Positions 18,077 to 28,549 are shown, counted from the first letter of the stretch. The stretch is 64,000 nucleotides of DNA from Bacillus paramycoides (GCF_001884235.1 NZ_MAOI01000048.1:16978-80977), one strand, 5' to 3'. Notes: generated from the letters alone by a model not told the origin. Numbers and translations are program-made.

Positions 18077-19741
18077 TTATGAAATGCGATAAACCCTTGT
18101 TTCATAAGGTTTTAACGTAATTGTAGTTAATTGATCATGTTCGGCAACTTCATAGTTATTTAAGAGCAAACGTTTGCGTTCTAGTGCGAATGTACTCTCA
18201 TTATATACAGCTTCCTGGTTCGAAATGTTACTAATTACAATTACTTTTTCATCCTGCAATGTACGAGTATATGCGTAAATTTGCGAATCATCTTCTAAAA
18301 TTAAATCATACGTACCATAATTCAATACATCGTGCTCTTTTTTCAAGGCAATCATTTTTTTATAGAAATTGAAAATAGAGTCCTCTTCATTTTTCTGCTT
18401 TTCAACATTAATTTCCTTGTAGTTTGGATTCATCCCAAACCAAGGTGTTCCTGTTGTGAAGCCAGCATTATTTTCAGCATTCCACTGCATAGGTGTACGT
18501 GAATTATCACGGCAAGAAGCCCATATAATTTCCATCATATCTTGATGAGATACTCCTTCTGCAATTTTCTCGCGATATAAATTTTTAATTGCTACATCAT
18601 CATAATCTTCAATATTTTGGAACTGAACATTCGTCATACCAATTTCTTGTCCTTGATAAATAAACGGTGTACCGTGCATAAAGAAATACATCGCTCCTAA
18701 AGCTGTTGCACTTTCACGCCAGTATTCTTTATCATTTCCCCAAGTAGACACAATACGTGGCTTATCATGGTTCTCAATGTATAAAGCATTCCAGCCCTTA
18801 TTTTCTAAACCTTTTTGCCACTTTGTTAATACTTTTTTCAACTCAACAACATCAAGATCTTTCTTCTTTTCTGCATCCCATAAGCTTAAATGCTCAAATT
18901 GGAATACCATATTGAATTTACCGTTCTCTTCTCCAACCCAAAGATCAGCATCTTCAACTTTCACACCATTTGCTTCCCCAACAGTCATAATATCGTATTT
19001 AGCAAATGTGTTTTCTTTTAATTCTTCTAATAATGGCTGAATACCATTGACATTCATATGTTTGTCAAAAGAAGGCACATACTTTAACCCTTTTGGGTTT
19101 GGCATATCCTTTAAACCATCTTCTTTTTTTATGTGGCTAATCGCATCGACGCGGAAACCATCAATACCTTTATCAAGCCACCAATTAACAGTATCGTATA
19201 AAACTTCACGAACTTCTTTATTCTCCCAGTTCAAATCTGGTTGTTTACGCGAGAATAAATGTAAATAATATTGCTCTGTCACTTCATCATATTCCCATGC
19301 AGAACCATTAAAGATACTTTCCCAATTGTTTGGTTCCACGCCATCTTTACCATCACGCCAAATATACCAATCACGCTTCGGATTGTCTTTAGAAGAACGT
19401 GATTCAATAAACCACGGATGTTCATCACTTGTATGATTAATAACCAAATCAATAATAAGCTTCATATCACGCTTATGAACCTCATCTAGTAACGCATCAA
19501 AATCTTCCATCGCACCAAATTCATCCATAATATCTTGGTAATCACTAATATCATAACCATTATCATCATTAGGCGATTTATACATTGGACAAATCCAAAT
19601 TACATCTATACCTAAATCTTTTAAATAATCCAGTTTTGCAATAATACCTTGTAAATCTCCAATACCATCGCCATTTGAATCCATAAAGCTACGTGGATAA
19701 ATTTGATAAGCAACCGCTTCTTTCCACCATGTCTTATTCAT
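18077..19741 (-). CDS. Alpha-glucosidase / oligo-1,6-glucosidase (GH13)
   Basis: Cytoplasmic glycoside hydrolase of 554 residues that cleaves short alpha-glucosides or their phosphates. The GH13 regions are intact: DLVINHTSDEH (region I), GFRVDAISHI with the nucleophile Asp (II), VGEANG with the acid/base Glu (III), and IENHDKPR (IV). QPDLNWEN is the oligo-1,6-glucosidase-type region V. GGAGAGAATGATT precedes the ATG at 19741; upstream in-frame starts have poor spacing. The PTS IIBC gene follows downstream, and cre-like sites lie before both, suggesting a carbon-catabolite-controlled uptake and hydrolysis module. Confidence 0.93.
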   Translation of the reverse strand: MNKTWWKEAVAYQIYPRSFMDSNGDGIGDLQGIIAKLDYLKDLGIDVIWICPMYKSPNDDNGYDISDYQDIMDEFGAMEDFDALLDEVHKRDMKLIIDLVINHTSDEHPWFIESRSSKDNPKRDWYIWRDGKDGVEPNNWESIFNGSAWEYDEVTEQYYLHLFSRKQPDLNWENKEVREVLYDTVNWWLDKGIDGFRVDAISHIKKEDGLKDMPNPKGLKYVPSFDKHMNVNGIQPLLEELKENTFAKYDIMTVGEANGVKVEDADLWVGEENGKFNMVFQFEHLSLWDAEKKKDLDVVELKKVLTKWQKGLENKGWNALYIENHDKPRIVSTWGNDKEYWRESATALGAMYFFMHGTPFIYQGQEIGMTNVQFQNIEDYDDVAIKNLYREKIAEGVSHQDMMEIIWASCRDNSRTPMQWNAENNAGFTTGTPWFGMNPNYKEINVEKQKNEEDSIFNFYKKMIALKKEHDVLNYGTYDLILEDDSQIYAYTRTLQDEKVIVISNISNQEAVYNESTFALERKRLLLNNYEVAEHDQLTTITLKPYETRVYRIS

Positions 19742-19775
19742 AATCATTCTCTCCTTTTGCATCCCATTAAAATTT

Positions 19776-19836
19776 ATGCAAACGTTTTCGTAACACTATC
19801 ATAACAAAATATGAACAGTTTGCAACTGTTTTCATG
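19776..19836. promoter_or_regulatory. cre/LacI-type operator sites upstream of alpha-glucosidase
   Basis: ATGCAAACGTTTTCGT (19776-19791) fits the cre consensus in 14 of 15 positions. A second partly palindromic site, TTTGCAACTGTTTTCATG (19819-19836), differs at the central CG. They sit where a promoter for the glucosidase gene is expected. Confidence 0.6.
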
Positions 19837-19965
19837 AAACTCTATGTAGATTCCTTATTCTTACGCTTTATTTATTTCATCCTTACCCCTCTCTTGTCCA
19901 CGCACGTTAAACACGCTCTTCATATACTAATACAAGCTCATTTTATTTTAGAAAGGAGATATAAA

Positions 19966-21300
19966 TTGAAACAAACAAAATTAACTGGTCATATCGTTGT
20001 TCCCTCAGATCCCGAATATGACATAGCGCGAATAAATTTAAATTTAAGCATTCCAAAACTCCCTTGTATTATTGTTTTTTGTCAAAATAAAAATGATGTG
20101 TGTAACGCCTTAAAATGGGCACGTGAACGTCATATACCGTTTCGCTTAAGAAGCGGACGGCATAGTTATGAAAATTTCTCTCTTTTAAATGGCGGACTTA
20201 TTATTGATGTGAGTGAAATGCATCGCATTACTGTTAATACAGATAAATTAACAGCAACAATTGAAGCTGGTGCAAATCTTGGCACTGTTTATAAAGAGCT
20301 TTGGAATTATGGTGTTACAATACCAGCTGGTACAAGTGCAAGCGTTGGAATTGTTGGATTAACACTTGGCGGTGGCATCGGTATGCTTTCACGTTTATTT
20401 GGATTAACATGTGATCAATTAGTAGAAGTTGAAATGGTACAAGCGTGCGGAAAATTTGGCGCAAAACTCATTCGTGCAAACGAGCAAGAAAACTCTAACT
20501 TATTTTGGGCATGCTGTGGTGGTGGTGGTGGAAACTTCGGAATTGTTACATCCTTAACTTTTCGAGTACATCCTATAAAAAATGTATCAATCTTCTCAAT
20601 TACATGGGAATGGCAAGACTTTATTGCTGCCTTTCAAGCTTGGCAAAACTGGGCGCCTTATATAGACGAACGTCTCACTTCATCAATTGAATTATTCGCA
20701 AAGCAACGAAATAAAATCGAAGCACAAGGTGAGTTTGTTGGCTCTCCCTCTGAACTCCATTCCTTATTATCTCCTCTTCTTGAAACTGGTAATCCTTCTC
20801 TATTTATAGATGAAGTCCCATATATAAAGGCTGTTCAATTCTTTAACAGCGGTAATATTCCTGAAAACTTTAAACGCTCTGGTTCCTACGTATATAAACC
20901 TATCCCTCTTAAAGGCATTCAAACCATGCAATATTTTCTTTCTCATGCACCAAATAAAGATGCGAGTATTTGGCATCAATCACTCGTAGGTGCTGTAGAA
21001 AATATTTCTCCTAATGAAACCGCTTATTTCCATCGCAAGGCAATCATTGCTCAAGAATATATTACTTCTTGGAAATGCGACGATGAAGAAAATCAAAATA
21101 TACGCTGGGTTAAAGACTTACGAGAAAGTTTAGATCCTTATACACTAGGCGACTATGTCAATTGGCCCGATATCGACATTAAGAATTGGCAAACTAGTTA
21201 TTATGGCTCTAACTTTCAAAGATTGCGTAAAGTGAAAACCTTTTATGACCCTTGCAACGTTTTTCACTTTCAACAAAGCATTCCCCCTTTTCATATATAA
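19966..21300 (+). CDS. FAD-binding oxidoreductase, berberine-bridge-enzyme type
   Basis: A 444-residue flavin oxidase of the PCMH/BBE class. The FAD domain contains RSGRHSYENFS, whose His is the usual covalent flavin anchor, and GLTLGGGIGMLSR. The C-terminal BBE segment reads YYGSNFQRLRKVKTFYDPCNVF. In bicovalent members a Cys precedes the glycine loop; here the matching region is GTSASVGIVG, so only the His linkage is likely. The longest frame opens at 19834, but GAAAGGAGATATAAA places a TTG start at 19966. Substrate is unknown (sugars or alcohols in related enzymes). It stands alone with its own terminator. Confidence 0.85.
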   Translation: MKQTKLTGHIVVPSDPEYDIARINLNLSIPKLPCIIVFCQNKNDVCNALKWARERHIPFRLRSGRHSYENFSLLNGGLIIDVSEMHRITVNTDKLTATIEAGANLGTVYKELWNYGVTIPAGTSASVGIVGLTLGGGIGMLSRLFGLTCDQLVEVEMVQACGKFGAKLIRANEQENSNLFWACCGGGGGNFGIVTSLTFRVHPIKNVSIFSITWEWQDFIAAFQAWQNWAPYIDERLTSSIELFAKQRNKIEAQGEFVGSPSELHSLLSPLLETGNPSLFIDEVPYIKAVQFFNSGNIPENFKRSGSYVYKPIPLKGIQTMQYFLSHAPNKDASIWHQSLVGAVENISPNETAYFHRKAIIAQEYITSWKCDDEENQNIRWVKDLRESLDPYTLGDYVNWPDIDIKNWQTSYYGSNFQRLRKVKTFYDPCNVFHFQQSIPPFHI

Positions 21301-21332
21301 AAAGGAAGAACAGAATGCTGTTCTTCCTTTTT
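21301..21332. terminator. Bidirectional terminator between flavin oxidase and MCP gene
   Basis: AAAGGAAGAACAG and CTGTTCTTCCTTT form a 13-bp stem with an AATG loop between convergent genes. Confidence 0.88.
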
Positions 21333-22623
21333 ACATTGAAAACCGTTCAATTGTTCGTTTCAAATCAGCTGCTTGCTTCTCTAAATCTTTTAATAATTGA
21401 TCAATTACTACCATATTTTTAGACTGTTGTAGTGTCACACGTGCCACTTCTTGCGACCCAGCTGACGTTTCCTCAGCAATTGCTGCTACAGCCTTTGTTT
21501 GTGCTCCCGTTTGATGAATATGACTCACTTGTTCATTCATATAACTACTAATTTGCTTGGTTGCATCGGCGACTTCCATAATACTTGATGACATTTCTTT
21601 TAAAATTAATTCTGTAGCTTCTCCGCGTTTCGCCTCTTCCTTAGCTGTTTTCACTTGCTCGGTCATTTTCATGGCGACTTGTTGCACTTCTTCCTGCATA
21701 TTCCGTAATAATTGCGATATGTTTCTGGCAGAATGATCACTTTCATCAGCAAGTTTGCGTACTTCTTCTGCTACAACTGCAAAGCCTTTTCCATGTTCTC
21801 CTGCACGAGCCGCCTCAATAGAAGCGTTTAATGCTAATAAATTTGTTTGGCTAGCAATCTCACTTACAACAGAAACTATTTGTTCCACTTGTTTCATTCT
21901 TTCTTCTAATTTCTGTACATTTTGCATCGAATCTTCATTTTCTTTCGCCAATGTTTGAATACCTTGAATTAAAGAAGTAAAGACACGAGTACTTTGCCCT
22001 AAAGCTTGAACCATTTCTGAGGACAATTGATCAGAGTGCTTCGCCTTTTCTTCTACTTCACTCGCAATAGAAGTCGTTGTATCAACAGTAGAAACAATCG
22101 CCTGAATCGATGCTGCGGATTGCTCAGCACCAGAAGAAATCTCTGCAAGGGTTTCAGACACACCTTGTGCTTGCTTAGTCGCTTCGCCTGTTTGTTTTCT
22201 AATTTGCTGAACTTGATTATTTGTATACGAAAATGTAGTATCAATATTTTTTACCATGCCCCTTAAGTTTCCTAGCATCATATTAAATGCAACACTTAAA
22301 GATTTAATCTCATCATCTGTATTTGGCAATGGGACATCTTCACGAATATCACCATCAGCCGCTTTCCTTGCAGCTTCCTCTAACTTCCGAAGTGGTTTAA
22401 TTAAGAATATTGCTGCCACATATGCTAAAATTCCAGACCATACTACACCTAATAACATAACGATAATATTATAAACAGTTTGACTTACATAACTTTGAAA
22501 ATAATCATATATAACGTAAATAAAAAATAAACTTGTTGAATATGTAATTAAAGCTAAAACTGTAGTAAATAGCATAAGCTGTATACGCAAGCCAAAGGAA
22601 AATGTTTTCCTTTCTTTTTCCAT
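21331..22623 (-). CDS. Methyl-accepting chemotaxis protein without large external sensor
   Basis: A 430-residue chemoreceptor. Two membrane helices (about residues 15-37 and 45-68) are separated by only a few external residues, so the signal is probably sensed in the membrane or the cytoplasm. HAMP follows ([18 protein letters not shown]), then a long coiled coil and the conserved hairpin tip [23 protein letters not shown] (shown in part) with [15 protein letters not shown]. No C-terminal CheR/CheB pentapeptide is apparent. The start at 22623 follows GGGGGAAAGAAGAG; the frame continues 27 bp upstream without a better site. No chemotaxis genes are nearby. Confidence 0.93.
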   Translation of the reverse strand: MEKERKTFSFGLRIQLMLFTTVLALITYSTSLFFIYVIYDYFQSYVSQTVYNIIVMLLGVVWSGILAYVAAIFLIKPLRKLEEAARKAADGDIREDVPLPNTDDEIKSLSVAFNMMLGNLRGMVKNIDTTFSYTNNQVQQIRKQTGEATKQAQGVSETLAEISSGAEQSAASIQAIVSTVDTTTSIASEVEEKAKHSDQLSSEMVQALGQSTRVFTSLIQGIQTLAKENEDSMQNVQKLEERMKQVEQIVSVVSEIASQTNLLALNASIEAARAGEHGKGFAVVAEEVRKLADESDHSARNISQLLRNMQEEVQQVAMKMTEQVKTAKEEAKRGEATELILKEMSSSIMEVADATKQISSYMNEQVSHIHQTGAQTKAVAAIAEETSAGSQEVARVTLQQSKNMVVIDQLLKDLEKQAADLKRTIERFSM

Positions 22624-22833
22624 CTCTTCTTTCCCCCTTCTTATAAGCAATATAAGTACTACCTATATATTATTATCCATATTTTCGTTATAGAAAGATA
22701 TAGAGATTTTAAAAATCATTATTTCCTTGAATATCAAATCCACCGAAAAAAATAAAGGATTCTGACAATTTATGACTAATAACAGAAATAAGGGGCAACA
22801 TTTGTAAAATATATTTTTGACTGGAGGTTTTGT

Positions 22834-23556
22834 ATGATTCAAGTTCAAAATCTAGTAAAATCATTTGGCTCACTTGATGTTTTAAAAGGAATTGATTTAG
22901 AAGTAAAAGAAAAAGAAGTTGTTGTTTTAATTGGTGCCAGTGGTTCCGGAAAAAGTACATTACTTCGCTGTCTTAACTTTTTAGAAATGTACGATGAAGG
23001 TGAAATTCACCTTCAGGGTGAACGAATTGATCCAAAGCATTCAAATTTAAACAAAGTCCGTGAAAATGTCGGTATGGTTTTTCAGCACTTTAACCTCTTT
23101 CCTCATATGACCTCACTAGAAAACATCATAGAAGCACCTATTCACGTTAAAAAATTGGAGACAGCAAATGCAAAGGAGATTGGGAATCAACTCCTACAAA
23201 AAGTCGGCCTACAGGATAAGGCTGACGTAACGCCCCACCTACTTTCAGGTGGCCAAAAACAGCGCATTGCGATAGCAAGAGCTCTTGCTATGAATCCTAA
23301 AATTATGCTATTTGATGAACCTACCTCAGCCTTAGACCCTGAACTTGTTGGAGAAGTATTGCAAGTTATGAAAGAGCTTGCTGAAGAAGGAATGACCATG
23401 GTTATTGTTACTCATGAAATGAATTTTGCAAGAGATGTAGCTGATCGCGTCATCTTTATGGATGATGGGAAAATTGTAGAGGATGCTCCTCCAGCGCAAT
23501 TCTTTTCAGCTCCATCACATGAACGGGCAAAGCAATTTTTACGTAACGTTTTATAA
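22834..23556 (+). CDS. Polar amino acid ABC transporter ATP-binding protein
   Basis: A 240-residue GlnQ/TcyC-type ATPase. Walker [11 protein letters not shown]-loop [12 protein letters not shown], signature [12 protein letters not shown], Walker [13 protein letters not shown] and switch [13 protein letters not shown] are all intact. TGGAGG precedes the ATG. It heads an ATPase, binding protein, permease unit for amino acid import. The exact amino acid (cystine, glutamine, arginine) cannot be read from the sequence. Confidence 0.95.
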   Translation: MIQVQNLVKSFGSLDVLKGIDLEVKEKEVVVLIGASGSGKSTLLRCLNFLEMYDEGEIHLQGERIDPKHSNLNKVRENVGMVFQHFNLFPHMTSLENIIEAPIHVKKLETANAKEIGNQLLQKVGLQDKADVTPHLLSGGQKQRIAIARALAMNPKIMLFDEPTSALDPELVGEVLQVMKELAEEGMTMVIVTHEMNFARDVADRVIFMDDGKIVEDAPPAQFFSAPSHERAKQFLRNVL

Positions 23557-23677
23557 TGTTACTTCTATTTCAAGCGTAAAGAAATACATTCATACGGCGC
23601 ACAACTAATTGTCCAAATAAAATATCTCGATAACATACTTAAAACCATCCGTATGATCAATATATAGGAGGGGTTTT

Positions 23678-24472
23678 ATGAAGAAGAAATTATTAACCAT
23701 TGTTGCGAGTATTACATTATGTACATCCTTCATACTAGGAGCCTGTAGTAAGGAAAGTTCTACTACTTCATCAAACGGTGAAAAGGAATTTCGTTACGCG
23801 ATGAGTGGCTTATACAAGCCTTTTAACTATAAAGAAAATGACGGGAAACTTGTCGGTTTTGATGTAGAAATAGGTGAAGCTCTCGCAAAAAAGATGGGAA
23901 TGAAACCTGCTCCTGTTACAAATCCTTGGGAAACATTGATTCAAGGCCTACAATCAAAAAAATATGATGTGATATTAGGAAGTATGGCAATCACAGAAGA
24001 ACGATTAAAAGCTGTCAATTTCTCAAACCCTTATTATCGCTCTGGTGCCCAAATTTTTGTATCTAAAAAAAATACATCTATCTCTTCTCCAGAAGACTTA
24101 AAAGGTAAGAAAATTGGTGTTGTAAAAGCTAGTACCTTTAAAAATCTTGTCACAAAATATACAGATCAAATTACAGAATACGATAGTGACATTACCGCTC
24201 TTATGGACTTAGAGCCTGGGCGTGTTGACGCAGTAATCACTGACCAGATGGTTGGTTTACGTATGATAAAAGAAGGAAAATCTAATATAAAAGAAGCTGG
24301 AAAGCCATTAAATCTTGATGAAATGGGAATTGCTATTCGCAAGGATGATAAAGAAATGGTTGAGAAAGTAAATAAAGCTTTAGATGAAATCATTAAAGAT
24401 GGTACGTATGAAAAGATCAGTAAAAAATGGTTTGGCCGTAATATTCTTGGGGAAGAGGCAAAAGCGAAGTAA
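23678..24472 (+). CDS. Amino acid ABC transporter substrate-binding lipoprotein
   Basis: A 264-residue family 3 solute-binding protein. The signal peptide ends in a lipobox (FILGACSK; Cys near residue 23). The binding fold shows YKPFNYKENDGKLVGFDVEIGEALAKKMG, split here by description only: ligand region after FRYAMSG, then GSMAITEERLKAVNFSNPYY, and the hinge/second lobe DLKGKKIGVVKAST. GGAGGGG precedes the ATG. It follows the ATPase gene by 121 bp and precedes the permease gene, with a terminator-like hairpin before the latter. Confidence 0.93.
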   Translation: MKKKLLTIVASITLCTSFILGACSKESSTTSSNGEKEFRYAMSGLYKPFNYKENDGKLVGFDVEIGEALAKKMGMKPAPVTNPWETLIQGLQSKKYDVILGSMAITEERLKAVNFSNPYYRSGAQIFVSKKNTSISSPEDLKGKKIGVVKASTFKNLVTKYTDQITEYDSDITALMDLEPGRVDAVITDQMVGLRMIKEGKSNIKEAGKPLNLDEMGIAIRKDDKEMVEKVNKALDEIIKDGTYEKISKKWFGRNILGEEAKAK

Positions 24473-24499
24473 GTTAGCTATTCAATGATTCCATAAATC

Positions 24500-24530
24500 A
24501 TGCCCCACTTTTCATGTGGGGCATTTCATT
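24500..24530 (+). terminator. Internal hairpin between binding-protein and permease genes
   Basis: ATGCCCCAC and GTGGGGCAT form a 9-bp GC-rich stem, with a weak T tail (TTCATT). It may be a partial terminator that lowers permease expression relative to the binding protein, or it may protect mRNA ends. Confidence 0.6.
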
Positions 24531-24565
24531 CCCTACTAAAATCCATACAATATGAGGTGACACAT

Positions 24566-25258
24566 ATGTTTGAAATTTTTATTTCTACCTATCCTACACT
24601 CTTAAAGGCTACTATTGTCACATTACAATTAACATTAACATCCCTATTACTAGGTTCACTAATTGGATTACTATTCGCCTTCTTTCGAATCTCTAACAAT
24701 AAGGTTTTAAATAGTATTGCTCATGTATACATCGCCATTATTCGTGGTACACCTTTAATTGTTCAAATCGCAATTCTCTATTTTGGGATTACATCTGTTG
24801 TTGTTTTTACCCCTTTTTGGGCAGGAGCAATTGCTTTAGCAATTCATAACGGTGCGTATATTACAGAAATTTTCCGCGGATCAATTCAATCCGTTGACCG
24901 GGGACAATTGGAAGCTGCTCGCTCTTTAGGCATGCCTTATCCTTTAGCGATGCGCCGTATTATCTTACCGCAAGCATTTCGCCTATCTCTTCCTCCTCTA
25001 GGGAATCAATTTATTATTGGATTGAAAGATTCTTCCCTTGTTGCTTACGTAGGGATGTCCGAATTATGGGGATCAGGTTTATCGATTGCCGCAGGTAACT
25101 TCCAACAATTAGATACATATATCATTGTTGGTGTATACTATCTCGCACTTGTTCTTCTATTTACTTATCTTGTTAGTCTTCTAGAAAAACGACTACAACG
25201 AAAAGAAAATAACTCTGTCCACGTCAATACAAAGAACAAGAAAGAAGTTTCTTTATAA
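24566..25258 (+). CDS. Amino acid ABC transporter permease
   Basis: A 230-residue HisM/GlnP-type permease with about five membrane helices. The family N-terminal motif LKATIVTLQLTLTSLLLG and the ATPase-contact loop EAARSLGMPYPLAMRRIILPQA (EAA motif) are present. GAGGTGACACAT precedes the ATG at 24566; the frame extends upstream into the hairpin but has no start signal there. A single permease would act as a homodimer with the upstream ATPase. Confidence 0.94.
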   Translation: MFEIFISTYPTLLKATIVTLQLTLTSLLLGSLIGLLFAFFRISNNKVLNSIAHVYIAIIRGTPLIVQIAILYFGITSVVVFTPFWAGAIALAIHNGAYITEIFRGSIQSVDRGQLEAARSLGMPYPLAMRRIILPQAFRLSLPPLGNQFIIGLKDSSLVAYVGMSELWGSGLSIAAGNFQQLDTYIIVGVYYLALVLLFTYLVSLLEKRLQRKENNSVHVNTKNKKEVSL

Positions 25259-25260
25259 TA

Positions 25261-25291
25261 AAAAGCAAGCTCCAAGAGAGCTTGCTTTTTC
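25261..25291 (+). terminator. Terminator after amino acid ABC operon
   Basis: AAAAGCAAGCTC and GAGCTTGCTTTT form a 12-bp stem with a T tail. Confidence 0.85.
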
Positions 25292-25311
25292 ACTTTAAAA
25301 TATATCTAATT

Positions 25312-26397
25312 TTATTGATTTACCTTTTTAATAGCCTCTTTTTCCTCTATATGTTCCTCACGATATGAAATATTATGAGGGTCTAGTCCATTTCCTAAAG
25401 AACCGTAGAAATGTTCTTTATGAGGATCAATTAACTCACTTCCTTGATAGTACACACGTGGTGTATTCCAAAGCGCTGCCAATGCTTTTGTCATTGGCAT
25501 TTCGTGATAACGTTCCGGCCACATTTCTTTAATTTTCTCTTTTACTAACGGATAGTATTTAGAGCTCATAGCAGGAAACAGATGATGTTCTGTATGATAT
25601 GAGAAATTGAAATGTAAAACGTCTACCCAGCGCGGCACTGTTACTGATAAACAGTTTGCTAATGGATCATTTACTGGAACAATTGGATTTAAGCGATGAT
25701 TTGTTGCGATATATGCCATTACAATAAAGTTAGCAATTAACAACGGAATCACGTATGCAAATAACCACTTTGCAGGTCCCATAATAAACAATAGACTAAT
25801 CCAAACCGTCCAAGGCAAAAGAAGTTGAAGCCATACAGATTTTTGATTGGATGACTTAAATTCCTTAATAAAATGAAAGAACATTCGAGTCGAATGCAAT
25901 GTAAATTGAATTGTTAGTGACAGAAAACTAAAGAATGAACGAACATGAAGAGGCATGTGATATACCCAGCTCAAAAATTTACTCTTTTTAAGTTTCTCAA
26001 GTGTCGGCCATGCATCTGGATCATTCTCTTCATGCTGTGTGTGAACATGATGCGTTGCATTATGCCACTTTCTCCAAAGTTTTGGACCAGTTGATAATGG
26101 CATAAATGCAATCGCACCTAAAAAATCACGAAGCCATGCCTTTCTTACAACCGTTCCATGTAAAATTTCATGTCCTAAAAATCCAAGTGAAGCAAAACAT
26201 AGTCCAAGAACAATTGCAATTCCTAGATTTGCCCACACATTCAATTCAAATACACCAATCGTTATTAACCCCGCCAATGCCACAAGTAAATAAGCCAGTC
26301 CACCAAATAAACGAGTAGGAACTGGTTTAAATGCTTTTTTTGGCAAATGTGGTGATACACGCGCTGCATACCACCCAAACGTATGAAGCTCCTTCAT
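25312..26397 (-). CDS. Membrane fatty acid (acyl-lipid) desaturase
   Basis: A 361-residue integral membrane di-iron desaturase that places a double bond in phospholipid acyl chains. The three His boxes are visible: HEILH (about residue 96), HNATHH (about 133) and HTEHH (about 290). Four or more membrane helices surround them. AAAGGGGCAAAAGG precedes the ATG. B. cereus is known to carry two such enzymes with delta-5 and delta-10 specificity; I cannot assign which this is. The next ~580 bp upstream (26398-26976) is AT-rich with no gene I can support, and may hold the promoters of both divergent genes. Confidence 0.93.
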   Translation of the reverse strand: MKELHTFGWYAARVSPHLPKKAFKPVPTRLFGGLAYLLVALAGLITIGVFELNVWANLGIAIVLGLCFASLGFLGHEILHGTVVRKAWLRDFLGAIAFMPLSTGPKLWRKWHNATHHVHTQHEENDPDAWPTLEKLKKSKFLSWVYHMPLHVRSFFSFLSLTIQFTLHSTRMFFHFIKEFKSSNQKSVWLQLLLPWTVWISLLFIMGPAKWLFAYVIPLLIANFIVMAYIATNHRLNPIVPVNDPLANCLSVTVPRWVDVLHFNFSYHTEHHLFPAMSSKYYPLVKEKIKEMWPERYHEMPMTKALAALWNTPRVYYQGSELIDPHKEHFYGSLGNGLDPHNISYREEHIEEKEAIKKVNQ

Positions 26398-26976
26398 CCT
26401 TTTGCCCCTTTCTTATGCCGCGCCCTGCGCAACTTGCATATATCAATTCTTGCTTCCAGATTGATTTTACTAGGCGATCCAAAAAGCATTTATCATAAGG
26501 AAAATATACTCACTCTATCGTCACTTATTTTTCGCTTTTATTATCAATGAAAAACATTTCTCTTTTTACTCTCTATCAACCTTTCCACATGATGAATCAT
26601 AACAATAGACTTTCTATATTGTCAACAACTTTTATGACCTAGTAATAAAGGTTGGTTATATTTTTATAATTATACCTTATTTCAATAAAGAGAAAGTATA
26701 GGTTTTATAAGGATTTATCCGTTATATATATAAATATACTTAAAAGCTACAAACTCTATCTCACTCAAGAACTCTCTACGTATTAACAAATCCGATCACT
26801 TGAATTTAGTTTTATATAAAGCATACCTCTTCATACTAATCCCTAAAAATAATTATTTTAGAATAATTATATCTTTCGTTCATTAAAATTAAAATCCTTC
26901 AAAAATAGCACACATGAATTCCATATAATATGGAGATATTAAAAGGAAAATTGTTCTAAATCAGGAGGTTTTCGTA

Positions 26977-28503
26977 ATGACAGATGACACATTTCCACAA
27001 TTGCCATCATCCTATTGGATTAAATCCACTCAGTTTCCTACTTTTCCTCATTTATCCGAAAATATAAAGACAGATGTTGCTGTCATCGGTGCTGGTATTA
27101 CAGGTATTACCACTGCCTATTTACTCGCTAAAGAAGGATTGAAAGTTGTTTTAATTGATTCTGGCTCTATTTTAAATGGAACAACTGGACATACAACTGC
27201 AAAAGTAACAGCACAACATGATCTTATTTATGACGAATTAATAAATCATTTTGGTGTTGAAAAAGCTCGGCTTTACTACGAATCAAATAATAAAGCTCTA
27301 CAATTTATAAGCGAGACTGTGCAAGCATATAAAATTGACTGTAATTTCACAAATGAAGATTCCTATTTATACACAACTACTGATAATGGATTACGAAATT
27401 TAACGAAAGAATATGAAGCCTATCAAAAATTAAATATTCCTTGTGACTATGTTCAATCCCTACCCCTACCTATTCCAGTACAATCAGCACTTGTAATGAA
27501 GAATCAAGCGCAATTCCATCCTCTCCTTTATTTAAAAACACTTTTAGAAAAGTTTGTGGAAATGGGTGGAACAGTTTATGAACAAACAACAGCGTTAGAT
27601 ATTGAAAAAGGGGTTTATCCACAAGTAATTACAAAGAGTGGTCACCGCATCACTTGTGGATATGTCGTCTCTTGCTCACATTTCCCTTTTTATGATGCCA
27701 ATAGCTTTTTCTTTACGCGAATGTATGCAGAACGTTCCTATGCTCTTGCTATAAAAGCGAAAACAGATTATCCAGGAGGGATGTATTTAAGTATTGATGA
27801 TCCAAAACGCTCCTTACGCTATATAACAGACAATGGTGAACAACTAATTTTAATCGGTGGAGAAAGCCATAAAACAGGGCAAGGAATTAATACGATGCTT
27901 CATTATGAAGCACTATATTCCTTTGCTGAAGCTACTTTTGGAGTAGATGAAGTTCCTTATAGATGGTCTGCACAGGACTTAATTACTTTAGATAAACTCC
28001 CTTATATCGGACATATTAATGAAAGTAATCCAAATATATTTGTTGCAACAGGATATCGTAAATGGGGTATGACTACTGGAACTGCAGCAGCTCATTTACT
28101 AAAAGATTCAATTACAAAAATTCACAACCCTTATAAAGAACTTTTTGTACCATCACGCTTCCACTCGAATCCGGACATAAAGTCATTCCTTACACAGAAC
28201 ATTGATGTTGCTAAACATTTAATTGAAGGAAAAGTTGAAATTGCTTTACGTAAACCAGAAGATCTTGAAGTTGGTGAAGGATCTGTTGTACGTGTCAACG
28301 GTAAACGCGCAGGTGCCTATAAAGACAAAGAAGGAGAATTACATATTGTTGATACAACTTGTACGCACCTCGGCTGTGAAGTTGAATGGAACAACGGTGA
28401 TTGCACTTGGGATTGTCCTTGCCACGGATCTCGCTTTTCAATTGATGGGGACGTTATCGAAGGTCCAGCAGATCAGCCATTGAAACGAGTTGATAACGAG
28501 TAA
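26977..28503 (+). CDS. FAD-dependent oxidoreductase with C-terminal Rieske domain
   Basis: A 508-residue two-domain protein. Residues ~30-390 form a DAO/GlpD-type flavoprotein opening with DVAVIGAGITGITTAYLLA and GTTGHTTAK. Residues ~420-508 form a Rieske domain with the [2Fe-2S] ligands in CTHLGC and CPCHGSRF. The fusion suggests that electrons pass from a flavin-oxidised substrate, perhaps an amine or amino acid, to the cluster and on to a partner. CAGGAGG precedes the ATG. It is monocistronic with a terminator. The substrate is unknown; this architecture is widespread in Bacillus but poorly studied. Confidence 0.92.
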   Translation: MTDDTFPQLPSSYWIKSTQFPTFPHLSENIKTDVAVIGAGITGITTAYLLAKEGLKVVLIDSGSILNGTTGHTTAKVTAQHDLIYDELINHFGVEKARLYYESNNKALQFISETVQAYKIDCNFTNEDSYLYTTTDNGLRNLTKEYEAYQKLNIPCDYVQSLPLPIPVQSALVMKNQAQFHPLLYLKTLLEKFVEMGGTVYEQTTALDIEKGVYPQVITKSGHRITCGYVVSCSHFPFYDANSFFFTRMYAERSYALAIKAKTDYPGGMYLSIDDPKRSLRYITDNGEQLILIGGESHKTGQGINTMLHYEALYSFAEATFGVDEVPYRWSAQDLITLDKLPYIGHINESNPNIFVATGYRKWGMTTGTAAAHLLKDSITKIHNPYKELFVPSRFHSNPDIKSFLTQNIDVAKHLIEGKVEIALRKPEDLEVGEGSVVRVNGKRAGAYKDKEGELHIVDTTCTHLGCEVEWNNGDCTWDCPCHGSRFSIDGDVIEGPADQPLKRVDNE

Positions 28504-28506
28504 AAA

Positions 28507-28549
28507 ATAAAGAAGTTCAACGGAAATTTCGTTGAGCTTCTTTATTTTT
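28507..28549 (+). terminator. Terminator after FAD/Rieske gene
   Basis: AAAGAAGTTCAACG and CGTTGAGCTTCTTT form a long stem with a T-rich tail. Confidence 0.85.
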
